The position numbers and the translations under genes were made by a program. Under the pieces are notes generated by a model, which had not been told where the DNA came from, made no database searches, and worked only from the letters and a program-made list of their open reading frames with translations. This document shows, piece by piece, positions 7,320 to 18,100 of a stretch of DNA of 64,000 nt. The stretch is from Mesobacillus maritimus. Its GTDB lineage: Bacteria; Bacillota; Bacilli; Bacillales; Cytobacillaceae. The DNA is taken from contig NZ_JACWFH010000026.1 in NCBI RefSeq assembly GCF_019749255.1, positions 34,141-98,140 of the forward strand, read 5' to 3'. The stretch's first letter is position 1. Every line of letters begins with the position of its first letter.

Positions 7320-8621
7320 TTAACCACTGACTTTCATTTTGGACAAATCAAGAAATGTTCCTGTTTCTTTGACAAATAGTAAATCAACGGGACCGACTGG
7401 ACCATTTCGTTGCTTTGCTATATTAATTTCGATTTTGTTTTTTTGATCACTGTTGTTGTTATAGTAATCATCACGATGTAGCAAAAGGATTACATCAGCG
7501 TCTTGTTCAATGCTCCCTGAATCTCGTAAATCACTCATATAAGGACGTTTGTCTGCCCGTTGTTCAACATTCCGATTAAGCTGACTTAATAGAATGATAG
7601 GTACGTTAAGCTCTTTTGCCATTATCTTTAGTTCTCTTGTTATCGCTGCGATTTTTAAGTCGTGTCTATCGTAGCTGTTATCTGTCTTTATTAGTTGTAA
7701 ATAATCAATGATAACCAAACTAGGATTTTCTTTAGTTTTTCTTATTTCCCTTCTAATCTTTAAATTGATGTCAAAAGTAGTTTGACCCGGATAATCGTCT
7801 ATAACTAAGTCCCATTTATCAATAATTCCTGTAACGTGTGCCGCACGGTCCATTTCTTCATCTGTCATTTGATTTTGACGTAAAAACATGGAATTAATGC
7901 CTGCCATTGAACTTAGTATTCGATAGAGTAGTTGCTTTTGGGGCATTTCAAACGAGAAAAAAATCACTTTAGTATTCTTTTTGCAAGCATTTATTGCAAA
8001 GTTTAAAGCAAGAGCTGTTTTTCCTACAGACGGTCGAGCAGCGAGTATAATTAAGTCTCCTTTTTGAAATCCATCCGTCATTAAATTTAAATCTAAAAAA
8101 CCTGTATCAATTCCACTTAATCCTTCGTTTTTATTTGAAAGTTCATCATATATTTCCATTAGGACATCTTGTTTCGAGACTCCCGAAATATCTCCACCTT
8201 CATCTGTTAACTCGTTTAATAGTTTTAGAGTGTGATAAAGGCTTTCTTCACTTGGAGTAAATTCAAAGGATTTAAGAATTTGTAATGCCTTTCTAATTTT
8301 AAAAGCCTTTTTGACCAGACCTTCATAAAAGTGGAAAGGTTCAACACTAGGAACAGCTTCCCCTAATTGCAGGAGATAGCTCACACCTCCGATTTGCTCT
8401 GTTGTAATATTACCTAATTTTGAAACCAACGTTACATAATCTATTGGTTCATCATCTTTGTCTAATTCTTTCATAGCCTTAAAAATAGTTTGATGTTTTT
8501 CCCAAGAAAATTCCTCAGATTTTACAGTAGTATCTTTAATTAATTCGGGTTTTTGTAAGATGCAGCCAAGAACCACTTGTTCTGCCTCAATATTATAAAC
8601 ATCATTATGGTTATTCTGCAT
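7320..8621 (-). CDS. dnaB: DnaB-family replicative DNA helicase
   Basis: A 433-residue hexameric-type helicase. The N-terminal DnaB domain (IEAEQVVLGCILQKPELI) is followed by the RecA-like motor: Walker A in ARPSVGKTALALN near residue 195, Walker B in LVIIDYLQLI, then the LSQLNRNVEQR block and the DLRDSGSIEQDADVI arginine-finger region. It unwinds DNA at the replication fork. The start overlaps the loader gene by 11 nt, so initiator, loader and helicase form a coupled operon like phage replication modules. Because it sits on an island beside phage-type replication genes, it is the element's own helicase, not the chromosomal dnaB/dnaC copy. Confidence 0.9.
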   Translation of the reverse strand: MQNNHNDVYNIEAEQVVLGCILQKPELIKDTTVKSEEFSWEKHQTIFKAMKELDKDDEPIDYVTLVSKLGNITTEQIGGVSYLLQLGEAVPSVEPFHFYEGLVKKAFKIRKALQILKSFEFTPSEESLYHTLKLLNELTDEGGDISGVSKQDVLMEIYDELSNKNEGLSGIDTGFLDLNLMTDGFQKGDLIILAARPSVGKTALALNFAINACKKNTKVIFFSFEMPQKQLLYRILSSMAGINSMFLRQNQMTDEEMDRAAHVTGIIDKWDLVIDDYPGQTTFDINLKIRREIRKTKENPSLVIIDYLQLIKTDNSYDRHDLKIAAITRELKIMAKELNVPIILLSQLNRNVEQRADKRPYMSDLRDSGSIEQDADVILLLHRDDYYNNNSDQKNKIEINIAKQRNGPVGPVDLLFVKETGTFLDLSKMKVSG

Positions 8622-8871
8622 TTAACATACGTCTCCGTTCTTCAAGTTGTTTCAGAAAATCGTTCCGAGCCTTTTCCTGAACAGCAATTTGACTGATTGT
8701 TGGAGGAAAAGAGCTAGTTCGAATATATGTGTGTAGATTTTGCTGGACAGCATCAAATGGCATTGTCACCAAATGATTAAGCCAGAATAACAATTTTTCT
8801 TGATTCATCTCAAAATTAGGGTATGCGATTGTTATACTGCGGATAATAGAAATAGCCTGATCTTTAGTCAT
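8611..8871 (-). CDS. G39P-like replicative helicase loader/inhibitor
   Basis: An 86-residue protein resembling the SPP1 G39P family: an N-terminal helical segment (AISIIRSITIAYPNFEMNQEKLLFWL) and a later TSSFPPTISQIAV motif. G39P-type proteins deliver the phage DnaB helicase to the initiator-bound origin. Its position between initiator and helicase genes, overlapping both, fits that role. The family call rests on motif memory and order. Confidence 0.7.
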   Translation of the reverse strand: MTKDQAISIIRSITIAYPNFEMNQEKLLFWLNHLVTMPFDAVQQNLHTYIRTSSFPPTISQIAVQEKARNDFLKQLEERRRMLNAE

Positions 8872-9388
8872 GTTGAGTCTCCTTTTCGATTGAGTTCTGG
8901 TTTAATAAACTATCAAGAATGGTTAGATTAGAGTGTTTTTTACTAGTCTGATAGATTTGCTTATCATTATTAACATTCTTATCATTATTGTTTGTGGCCA
9001 ATTGTTGGTTAATGCCTGAACTGTTGCTGGACAACGGTTGGTCACTTCTTTGATATTTATCCCAGTTCAATATTGTGACAATGCTATATTTATTGGTGGA
9101 TGTAATAGAAACCGCTCCCTTTGATTCCAAAAGTTTTAGCCAACGCCATAGTGTCTTTCCAGAAACGAAATATTTTTTAGGAATATTTCGATTGTATTCA
9201 GCTTCTAGTGAAAGACGACCTGTCAGAAATTGTCCGGCTGATAGATTAATTACTTGGTTTTCAATTAAAAGTTCAGCTTGCTTATGATTTGCTTTCATTA
9301 AACACAAAAGCCATAGGCGGAGCTTAGGTGGGTCCTGCCAAATTGGACTTTGTAAAATTTCACGATAAAGTTTGATATAACCTTGCAT
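8864..9388 (-). CDS. Phage-type replication initiator (DnaD/O-like N-terminal domain)
   Basis: A 174-residue protein. Residues 1-110 form the winged-helix domain seen in phage replication proteins (GYIKLYREILQSPIWQ.P..LRLWL; later SGKTLWRWLKLLESKGAV). The following segment is Asn/Ser-rich, low complexity and probably disordered. It is first in the operon with the loader and helicase, overlapping the loader by 8 nt, so it probably recognises the origin and recruits them. Phage initiators are often longer; here a C-terminal DnaD-like domain is missing or very short. Confidence 0.65.
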   Translation of the reverse strand: MQGYIKLYREILQSPIWQDPPKLRLWLLCLMKANHKQAELLIENQVINLSAGQFLTGRLSLEAEYNRNIPKKYFVSGKTLWRWLKLLESKGAVSITSTNKYSIVTILNWDKYQRSDQPLSSNSSGINQQLATNNNDKNVNNDKQIYQTSKKHSNLTILDSLLNQNSIEKETQHD

Positions 9389-9681
9389 TTTTTTAATTTC
9401 CTTTCCTTAATAAAGATTAAATGAATTGGCCAATTCGGATATCATAATATCTTGGGATTTTTATATTTCTAGAGAAAGGATAAAATTTATTTAATTTTTT
9501 CAAAGAAAATCTATGAGGATACAAATCTACTAAGTCGGTACTAGATATTCAAGTATCTGAATTTTTGTCAAAACTTCAGAGTATTGAACATGTATAGTAC
9601 GTACTGTAAAATAAAGGTGTTAGGTATAATCAATACTTATGTTCAATAGTAAGTGCAAACTGGTGTAAAGAGGTGGTTTAT
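9389..9681. promoter_or_regulatory. Divergent control region with palindromes, candidate origin or res site
   Basis: Between the - strand replication operon and the + strand resolvase lie a perfect 14-bp palindrome (GAATTGGCCAATTC, 9423-9436), a small inverted repeat AGATA..TATCT (9543-9558) and an inverted pair TATTGAACAT / ATGTTCAATA (9582-9591 and 9639-9648). Between that pair are a 10-bp palindrome AGTACGTACT (9596-9605) and a -10-like TATAAT (9625-9630). Resolvase genes often lie next to their own res site, and phage initiators often bind near their own gene. Which of these applies is not settled by sequence. Confidence 0.45.
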
Positions 9682-10263
9682 ATGAAATATGGCTACGCGA
9701 GGGTAAGTACAACCCATCAGGATTTAGAAGTACAGCTGCAACAATTAGAAAAGGAAAACTGCGATCAAATTTTTTCTGAAAAATATACTGGTACAAATAA
9801 AAAGCGGGAAGAATTTCAAAATTTAATTAATCTCTTGCAAGAAGGAGACACATTGGTGGTTACAAAATTAGACCGCTTTGCTCGAAGTACACAAGATGCT
9901 CTAGAAATCATTAAAGATTTATTTAATAGGAATATTAAGGTCCATGTACTAAATATGGGCATTATTGAAAATACACCAACCGGTCGTCTAATTTTTACGA
10001 TTTTTTCAGCCTTTGCTGAGTTTGAAAGAGATATGATTGTAGAACGAACCCAAGAAGGAAAAATGTTGGCCAAGCAGAATCCTGATTTCCGAGAGGGAAG
10101 GCCCAAAAAATTTTCAAGGCAGCAAATTAATCATGCCTTATCATTACTAGAAAATCATTCATATAAGCAAGTTGAAGATATGACAGGTATTTCAGTATCT
10201 ACGCTTGTACGAGCTAACAAGAAAAAAAGGGCAGAGAAAATTATTGAAAAGGAACTTATCTAA
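9682..10263 (+). CDS. Serine recombinase (resolvase/invertase family)
   Basis: A 193-residue small serine recombinase. The N-terminal catalytic domain begins [16 protein letters not shown], with the nucleophilic Ser in RVST. The Tn3/Pin motifs follow: [13 protein letters not shown], the [25 protein letters not shown] helix and ERTQEG. The C-terminal HTH is [35 protein letters not shown]. It cuts and rejoins DNA through a Ser-DNA intermediate for multimer resolution or inversion. ATG 9682 with AGAGGTGG is preferred over the in-frame GTG at 9673. It lies immediately before the BREX operon. Confidence 0.9.
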   Translation: MKYGYARVSTTHQDLEVQLQQLEKENCDQIFSEKYTGTNKKREEFQNLINLLQEGDTLVVTKLDRFARSTQDALEIIKDLFNRNIKVHVLNMGIIENTPTGRLIFTIFSAFAEFERDMIVERTQEGKMLAKQNPDFREGRPKKFSRQQINHALSLLENHSYKQVEDMTGISVSTLVRANKKKRAEKIIEKELI

Positions 10264-10417
10264 AAAGTACTATTGTACAGGTGTAAACAAATTTAATATA
10301 AACAAGTTAAGAAGTGAGAACTTCCGCTTGATTTGCTTATTAAATAATAAGTCAATTCATGTAAAATGCAAATGATAGATACGATTTACCGAGTGATTTT
10401 GAAGCGAGGGATTTTTA

Positions 10418-11014
10418 ATGGAATATTCAGCTGGTTTTACGAGCGAAGGATGGTTCCAACAGGAAATTGAATATGTTTTAGACCAACTTCACAAAGGTTT
10501 TAGCCGCAAAGAAACAAGAAACAAAGTAATTGAGGATAATGTTTTCTTGTTAAGAAGTGAATCGGCGATTAGTAAAAGGTTTCAAATCGTTTATCGCAGA
10601 GCAAAGACATTATATCCAACATTATCTGATTACTATTTTAATGGCACCAATGCTGATCAAAAAGTACTGTTATTATATAGCTTCCTTAAATGTTATCGAT
10701 ATGCTTACGAAAATTTCTATGAATTGATTGTTTATCGATATCAACATAAGAATGGAACTTTAAAGGTTTCAGATATGAGTTTTTACATGGAAGAAAAGGA
10801 ACAACAATCAGAGAAAATCGCAAATTGGCATATAGCTACAAAACAGAAAATCAATAGTACACTTCTATTATTTTACAGAGAAAGTGGTATGATTGAATTA
10901 TTGGAAGATGAGTATAAAGTCTCTCCTTTACATGTGAGTCAAGCTCTTAAACAGTATGCTGAAGAACAGGACACTTTGTTAAAAGCATTAATAACATTAA
11001 AGGCAGGTGGTTAA
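10418..11014 (+). CDS. brxA: BREX protein BrxA
   Basis: A 198-residue protein at the head of the operon, at normal BrxA length (about 200). It matches the BrxA (DUF1819) profile by pattern: a helical N-terminus with RKETRNKVIEDNVFLLRS, then SAISKRFQIVYRRAKTLYPTL. BrxA is a small DNA-binding, winged-helix-like component of BREX phage defence; its precise role is not settled. ATG 10418 follows GAGGGA. brxB begins 2 nt after its stop. Confidence 0.9.
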   Translation: MEYSAGFTSEGWFQQEIEYVLDQLHKGFSRKETRNKVIEDNVFLLRSESAISKRFQIVYRRAKTLYPTLSDYYFNGTNADQKVLLLYSFLKCYRYAYENFYELIVYRYQHKNGTLKVSDMSFYMEEKEQQSEKIANWHIATKQKINSTLLLFYRESGMIELLEDEYKVSPLHVSQALKQYAEEQDTLLKALITLKAGG

Positions 11015-11016
11015 GA

Positions 11017-11559
11017 GTGACCATATATAAACGATTAGAACAATTGGAAGAACGTATAAATGAAGAAGGTTTTACGACACCAAAAGGGATTGGCAGTGAA
11101 ATTCCACATTTTGTTTTTGATTATCCGGCTGAAGATGAATTAACAGTACGTACATATGTTGAAGGATTATTAAAAAGAACTTCATTAAATATAAAAGAAA
11201 TCAATCTTTTTGAATTCCTTATTAGCTTATTTGAAGATGATTTAGAAGAACTAATCACTATTGCTGAAGAAGAAGGCTATGTGGAGCTTTCTCAAGCTAT
11301 TCAAACTGTTTTAGAAGATCAAGATTTGTTGGTGAACGCATTCATTGAAAAAGCGAATAACGTGGAATTGATTTTTATAACAGGTGTAGGAACAGTACAT
11401 CCATTTATTCGCTCAAGTCATTTACTTAAAAAACTATCTAACCATGCATTTAGAACACCGCTTATATTATTTTATCCGGGTTATTTTTCAGGAGTAGATT
11501 TACGTCTATTTAACAAATTCCGACATGAAGATGAATACCAAATTACAAGGATTTCATAA
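11017..11559 (+). CDS. brxB: BREX protein BrxB
   Basis: A 180-residue protein of the BrxB (DUF1788) family. Recognisable blocks are RLEQLEERINEEGFTTPKGIG near the start, FITGVGTVHPFIRSSHLLKKL in the middle, and the C-terminal TPLILFYPGYFSGVDLRLF. BrxB is an essential but poorly understood core BREX component. GTG 11017 is the start, 2 nt after brxA, and brxC follows after 12 nt. The tight spacing implies one transcript. Confidence 0.9.
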   Translation: MTIYKRLEQLEERINEEGFTTPKGIGSEIPHFVFDYPAEDELTVRTYVEGLLKRTSLNIKEINLFEFLISLFEDDLEELITIAEEEGYVELSQAIQTVLEDQDLLVNAFIEKANNVELIFITGVGTVHPFIRSSHLLKKLSNHAFRTPLILFYPGYFSGVDLRLFNKFRHEDEYQITRIS

Positions 11560-11571
11560 GGAGTAGGAACA

Positions 11572-14500
11572 ATGATTATTAAAGAGATTTTTGAGAAGAA
11601 AATTGACCGACCAATAAATGGTGTTGTGCAAGCAGGTCAAATTGATGAAAAAACAATACAAACAGAATTAGAAGAATACGTTGTAACAACAGAAATCTTA
11701 GATAGCTTAAAAGGATTTTATAAAAATTATGAGAAGGCGTATTCAACACCAACGAAAAATGTGGGTGTGTGGATTTCTGGTTTCTTCGGTTCCGGTAAAT
11801 CACATTTCCTTAAAATTTTATCTTACTTATTGGACGGTAAAGAAGCCGGGGGAAAAACTCCATTTGAATACTTTAAAGATAAAGTTTCTAATACCGCACT
11901 TTTAGATGCAATGTCTCGGATAGAATCTAAACCTTCAGATGCATTGTTATTTAATGTAGGATCTGAAGCTGGTGCTAGCGCAGCACGTGGAACGAAAGAA
12001 AGTATAATCGAAATTATCTTACGTATTTTTAATGAACATTTAGGTTATTCAAATACTCTGTGGGTAGCAGATTTTGAACGACAATTGGCAAGTGACCAAA
12101 AATACGATGCTCTCTGTTCGAAAATTGAAGAATTGTATAACGAAAAATGGCAAGATTTCCGTACAAAATTCCGCTTGAGATATGCAAAAATTATTGCTGC
12201 ACTTTGTGAAATTGGCTATGAACAAGAAACAGCGGATTTCTTAGTAAAATCAGCACAAAAGGAATTTTCGATTTCAGCGGTTCAGTTAGGGGAGCTTGTT
12301 GCACAATATTGTAAATCTAAAGGCTCTGACTATCGCTTAATCTTTTTAATTGATGAAGTTGGTCAATATATCGGTACAGACAATAACCTTATGCTTGATT
12401 TACAAAACGCTGTTGAAGAAATTGGTGCTGCTACAATGGGACAAGCATGGATTGCTGTTACTTCTCAGGAAAAAATTAAAGACGTTTCTAATATGAACGC
12501 AGCCAATACAAAAGACTTCTCGAAAATTCAAGGAAGATTTGAAACACGAATTAATTTATCGAGTTCAGATACAGACGAAGTTTTAAAACGCCGATTATTA
12601 GAAAAGACAGAAACTGCGTCGAAAACATTAGAGTCCATTTTTGAACCGAATGAGCAATTAATTCGTAATCGTCTTTCTTTTGATAAAGATCGAACACAAT
12701 ATCGCTCAGGCTATCGTTCAACAAATGAGTTTGTTGAAACATATCCATTTGTACCATATCAAGTGGATTTATTGCAAGCTGTTTTAGAGAAAATTGGTAT
12801 ACACGGTGAAGGAAGTTCCTACGCTTCAAGAGGGGAACGTTCTTTATTAAAAGCTTTCCAAGAAGCAGCGATTTATAATGGCCAAGAAGAGTTAGGCAAT
12901 TTAGTAACGATGGCGGAGTTTTATCCAACGATTCGTCAACATTTAGAATCAGCTATCGTACAGACGATTTCGAGAGCTGAAAACCGCGCAAAAAATACGG
13001 AAGGTCTTGTTGAATATGATGTTGATGTATTAAAAGTATTGTATTTGATTAAAGGAATAGACCACATTAAAGCAACACCCAATAATATTTCAACACTTTT
13101 ATTAGAAAGTATTCAGTCTGAAAAAAATGAACTTGTAATTAAAGAATCGTTAAACCGTTTAGAGCAAACGATGTTTATTGAAAAGCACGCAGACGGTACG
13201 TATTCATTCTTATCAGATGAAGAGCAAGAAATAAATAAAGAAATTCGTAACGTTGATGTTAATGCTATCAAAATTAAAGAAAAATTAGGCGATACATTTT
13301 TTGAAAAAATGTATCCAAACGCTAAATATAACTATCAAAAGGGAATGCTTTTTGATTACAATAAACGTTTTGATAATTACGCAAAAACAAATATGAAATA
13401 TCCGTTAACAATGCAAGTCATTACGGGTGGGTTAACCCCTACAGAAGCTGCTTTACAGGCAATAGAAGGGCAAATGGTTATTTATCTAAATGAGGAATTA
13501 ATTGCCGAGGCGGAAGAAGCCATTCGTATATCTGAACAAATTAAGCGTTATGTGCATTTAAAACGTAATCCAAGTACAACACAGGCGCAACATCGTATTT
13601 ATGACGCGAAAATGGACAGTATTGGTGACTACGAGATAAAGGCAGAAGAATTATTGCGAAAAGCTTGTGAAGAAGCAACAATCTTCATTCAAATGCAGGA
13701 GCGTACATTCCGAGGAAATTTTGAAAAGCAAGTATCAGACGCCTTTGATATGTTAATCCAAAACACTTATAAGTATTTGGAATACATTGATGAACCAATT
13801 CAAATGAAAACATTCAAAGAACAATGGAGAAACCTAGCTGAGAAAGGTATTTCAAATGATTTACTCGGTGAAACAGGTAATGTAAAAGCTTATAACGAAG
13901 TATTACGCTATTTAGATGAACTTATTCGTATGCATCAGAAACCATCGTTAAAGGATTTTATTGATAAATATAATCAGGTCCCTTATGGCTGGAGTGACTA
14001 CGATACAATTGGCATTGTCCTAGCTTTAATGCAGTCCGGTAAAGTAAAGTTAATGATTGCAGATGAACACTTTACACCAACGACTTCACCTCAATTTTAT
14101 GAAAAACTTGCTCGAACAACCGAGCGAGATAAAATACGTGTGATTCCCGAAATTGAAGTGGATCCAAAAGTGCGTCGAGGTTTCATTGGATTGTATAAAG
14201 ATCTTTTTGGACGAATGGATATTGGGGATTCTTATCAAGAGTTCGCGAATGCAATTCAAACTGCAGTTAAGAATTATCTTATCCAACCATTAGAGGCAAT
14301 TGATGACCGTCGAAAGAAAACTATATCTTCTGAGTTCGCTTATCCTGAAGGAGCAAAAATTAGTTCTTTAAAAATTGATATTCTCCGATTAACACAAATT
14401 CGGGAACCTGAACAACTTGTAAAGGCATTTATTGATGCGGAGGATGATTTATACGATTGGCAAGATGCGATTGAACAGTTAGTTGGTTTCTATCTAAAAG

Positions 14501-15150
14501 CACCAATTGAACGGTTTGATGAAGCAGTATCGTTTTTAAATAAAGCTCAAAATGATTTACGTTATACTCAATCACAAAAGGTAAACCTGTTAAAGAAAAA
14601 CATTACCGACATTTTAACCAAAGCATCACCATATAATGAAATTCCGCAATTGCCTAGTTTAATTGAAAAACTTGATCAAGCAATTCGAGAAGAAGTAACA
14701 GAGCAAAAACAAGGTCTTGCAAGTCAAATTACACAATTAGAGAAAAAGATAGATGATTTAAAAGATTATTATTCAAATAATGAAATCATTACAGAATTAA
14801 TAAATGATAAAATGCAGAACTTCAAAATGTTACAACATGAAATTTTAAATAGTAATAGCTTAATCACGATACAAATGAACTTGACGAAACTACGAACAGT
14901 AACAGAAACAATCCAAGATGAAGCAAAACGGAAAGAAAAAGAATTACTACAATTAAAACCGCCAACTCCAGACACATCTGTTACGGTTGTCCGTGAAAAA
15001 GGAACAAAAATTATTTCTTCAAGCGAATTAAAAAGCATGATTTCACATACAAGCATCGAAACACAATCTGACTTAGATGCTGTACTTGCGGAGTTACGAA
15101 CACAGTTATTAAAAGAACTAAAAGAAAATACATTAAAATTTGAATTATAG
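11572..15150 (+). CDS. brxC: BREX ATPase BrxC/PglY
   Basis: A 1192-residue ATPase at full family length. The P-loop ISGFFGSGKSHFLK lies near residues 68-80, a Walker B-like LIFLIDEVGQYIG near 260, and further AAA-type sequence follows. The C-terminal half is long, charged and partly coiled coil (about 1020-1130). BrxC is required in all well-described type 1 BREX systems and probably drives ATP-dependent steps with PglX and PglZ. It is intact, in operon order. A hairpin lies between its stop and pglX. Confidence 0.95.
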   Translation: MIIKEIFEKKIDRPINGVVQAGQIDEKTIQTELEEYVVTTEILDSLKGFYKNYEKAYSTPTKNVGVWISGFFGSGKSHFLKILSYLLDGKEAGGKTPFEYFKDKVSNTALLDAMSRIESKPSDALLFNVGSEAGASAARGTKESIIEIILRIFNEHLGYSNTLWVADFERQLASDQKYDALCSKIEELYNEKWQDFRTKFRLRYAKIIAALCEIGYEQETADFLVKSAQKEFSISAVQLGELVAQYCKSKGSDYRLIFLIDEVGQYIGTDNNLMLDLQNAVEEIGAATMGQAWIAVTSQEKIKDVSNMNAANTKDFSKIQGRFETRINLSSSDTDEVLKRRLLEKTETASKTLESIFEPNEQLIRNRLSFDKDRTQYRSGYRSTNEFVETYPFVPYQVDLLQAVLEKIGIHGEGSSYASRGERSLLKAFQEAAIYNGQEELGNLVTMAEFYPTIRQHLESAIVQTISRAENRAKNTEGLVEYDVDVLKVLYLIKGIDHIKATPNNISTLLLESIQSEKNELVIKESLNRLEQTMFIEKHADGTYSFLSDEEQEINKEIRNVDVNAIKIKEKLGDTFFEKMYPNAKYNYQKGMLFDYNKRFDNYAKTNMKYPLTMQVITGGLTPTEAALQAIEGQMVIYLNEELIAEAEEAIRISEQIKRYVHLKRNPSTTQAQHRIYDAKMDSIGDYEIKAEELLRKACEEATIFIQMQERTFRGNFEKQVSDAFDMLIQNTYKYLEYIDEPIQMKTFKEQWRNLAEKGISNDLLGETGNVKAYNEVLRYLDELIRMHQKPSLKDFIDKYNQVPYGWSDYDTIGIVLALMQSGKVKLMIADEHFTPTTSPQFYEKLARTTERDKIRVIPEIEVDPKVRRGFIGLYKDLFGRMDIGDSYQEFANAIQTAVKNYLIQPLEAIDDRRKKTISSEFAYPEGAKISSLKIDILRLTQIREPEQLVKAFIDAEDDLYDWQDAIEQLVGFYLKAPIERFDEAVSFLNKAQNDLRYTQSQKVNLLKKNITDILTKASPYNEIPQLPSLIEKLDQAIREEVTEQKQGLASQITQLEKKIDDLKDYYSNNEIITELINDKMQNFKMLQHEILNSNSLITIQMNLTKLRTVTETIQDEAKRKEKELLQLKPPTPDTSVTVVREKGTKIISSSELKSMISHTSIETQSDLDAVLAELRTQLLKELKENTLKFEL

Positions 15151-15152
15151 GC

Positions 15153-15182
15153 ATTGGAAGGGGCTTTCCCTTCCATTGTTGT
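15153..15182 (+). promoter_or_regulatory. Intra-operon hairpin between brxC and pglX
   Basis: CATTGGAAGGG and CCCTTCCATTG form a near-perfect stem just after the brxC stop and before the pglX ribosome site. There is no U-run, so it is not a good terminator. It may protect the 3' end of a processed transcript or adjust expression between the two genes. Confidence 0.5.
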
Positions 15183-15197
15183 AATGAGGTGGAAAAA

Positions 15198-18100
15198 GTG
15201 AATAAAGCGGAATTGAAAAACTTTGCCATTCAATCACGTCGTCAACTAATCGATCAAGTAAAAACAAAGGCACTAATGTACGGTATTGATGAAAAGAATG
15301 GTTTAGAAACTCAAGAACAATTTGGGCAATTAATGATTAATGATAAGCCATATCCTCTTTATATGGAACCAGCATTTAACTCATTAAAAAATCAGCTTAA
15401 ACAAAAAGGTTATAAGCAGTTAGTTGAAGAGGTTGCCTATACATGGTTTAACCGTATAATTGCCATTCGTTATATGGAAGTACATGATTACTTACCTGAA
15501 AAAGTAAATGTGTTGTCAAGTAGTGTAGGACGAGTAGATCCTGATATTTTATTTGAATATGAAACAATGGATTTACCAATAAAACAAGAAGAAATTCGTG
15601 AATTATTAGATGCAGGGAATACAGAAGGTGCATATCGCAAGCTATTTATTGCACAATGTAATGCATTAAACACTATTTTGCCATTCTTATTTGAACAAAT
15701 TCAAGATTATACAGAGCTTTTACTGCCAGACTTTTTACTAGATGCAGAATCAGTCATTAAGGTACTTGTTCAAAATGATGAATTAACGAATAGTTTTGAA
15801 GAAATAGAAGTGATTGGTTGGTTGTATCAATATTATATTGCAGAAGAAAAGGACCGAGTATTTGCGCAAAAAAGCAAATATAAAAAAGAGGAAATTCCTT
15901 TTGCAACACAACTCTTTACACCAAAATGGATAGTACAGTATATGGTACAGAACTCACTAGGACGCTACTGGACCGAAGCACATCGAGAAGATGAAGATTT
16001 AATTAGTAATTGGGAATATTTCATTAAACATGATGAAGAGGACTTCCATGAGAAAATTGCTCCATATGTGAATAAAGAGTTAAGAGTAGAGGATATTAAG
16101 CTGCTTGATCCAGCAATGGGAAGTGGACATATTTTAGTCTATGCGTTTGAAGTATTCCATCAGATTTATGAAAAGTGTGGATATCCAGAACGTGAAATTC
16201 CACGATTAATCATAGAAAACAATTTATATGGATTAGACATTGATGACCGAGCATATCAGTTAGCCGCATTTGCAGTAGTGATGAAAGCGGCATCCTATTC
16301 GCGTCGTTTTTTTAGAAGTATTGAACGAGAAGGTATTAAGTTAAACTTAGCATCGATTCAAGAAACGAATCATATTTCAGATAGTGTGATTGCGTATATT
16401 GCTCAGGAAGAAAAGGGAGAGCGATATAACCAAGTAAAAGCATTCTTTAACCAATATCACAATGCAAAAACATATGGTTCATTAATCAATATTTCAGAAC
16501 GAGATTTTACATTTTTTGTGGAACGGTTAGAACATATTCAAAATAACCCTGTAGAAGATTTATTTTTTGCAGAGCAGCATGAAATTGTAAATGAAGTTAT
16601 GCCAGCATTAATTCAGCAAACGAAAATTATGCGGGATGAATATGATGTTGTAGTGATGAATCCTCCTTATATGGGATCAAGAAAAATGGATAAAAATTTA
16701 GCTGATTTTCTTGAGAATAAATACCCAAAAGCAAAACATGATTTATTTGCCGCTTTTATGGAGATTACATTTTATCTAAAATCTAGAGGGTTTTATGCGT
16801 CTATCAATCAACATTCATGGATGTTTTTACCTAGTTTCGAATCTTTGAGAAATAAATATCTGTATACATTTACGTTGGATACGATGTTACATTTGGGACC
16901 GAACGCCTTTGAAGAAATTAATGGTGAAGTTGTTCAATCCACAGTTTTTGTTCATAGAAATTATAATGATATAAAATTCGAGAGTTTATTTTATGATTTA
17001 ACGGTGGGAAATGCCTATGAGAAAAATATAAAGTTTAAATCTATTCGCAATACAACAAATGTATTTTCTTATTTTCAGAATGATTTCTTGGATTTTCCCG
17101 GTAGTATTTTTGCTTATTGGGCAGATCATGAAATCAGAAATATTTTTAAAGTCTATGATTCTATAGGGGATATTTCCAAACCGAGACAAGGCATGTCTTC
17201 ATCTAATAATGATTTGTTTTTAAGACAATGGTTTGAAGTAACAATTGAAAAAATGGGGATTGGAATTACTTCTGGTGAAGAAGTAAAGAACCTTAATATA
17301 AAATGGATTCCGTATAATAAAGGTGGCACTTATCGAAAGTGGTATGGTAATCAAGACTATGTTATCAATTGGGAAAACGATGGGGCTGAAGTTAAAAACT
17401 ATGCCGCTCAATTATATAATTCTTATACAAGGACTATTAAGAATATAAAGTTTTATTTTAAAGAAGGAATTACGTGGTCAAGAATAAGTACATCTAATTT
17501 TGGTTTGAGATATACTCCACCGGGATTTATTTTTAGTGACGCTGGTATGATGTTATTTGCAGAAGAGAAAGAAAGTTTATTGGTACTCCTAGGATATTTA
17601 AATTCTAATATAGCGGATTATTTTTTAAATATATTAAATCCTACAATTGCTATACAAAGTGGATCTGTTTCTTTATTACCTTCTCCAATTATTGACCAAA
17701 CTTTAATTGAGCTAATTTTACCTTTAGTAAATGAGAATATAAGCATTACTAAGGATGATTGGGATTCAAAGGAAATTTCTTGGGAATTTAAAAAGCATTT
17801 TATAAAAAAATATGAGGCTAAAAGTATCTCTGATGCTTATTGTAAATATGTTGAGGAATGGAATAAGTATATAGTCAAATTAGAGAGTAATGAAAACAAG
17901 ATTGATGAAGTTTTCTATAGACATTTTAATTTACCTGAAACAGTCAAAGGTTATTTAAGAGAAAATAAGGTTACTGTCGAAGTAATTGATTTGATGAATA
18001 CTTCAAAATCTTTCATTTCTTACTTTATTGGCATCCTTGTTGGTAGATATTCATTAGATGTCGAAGGATTAGCTTTTGCGGGTGGTAACTGGGATGATAA

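Noticed and set aside
14769..15233. 154-aa - strand frame opposite the end of brxC and start of pglX
   Set aside because: It is the shadow of two well-supported genes, with Ser/Phe-rich composition typical of antisense translation.
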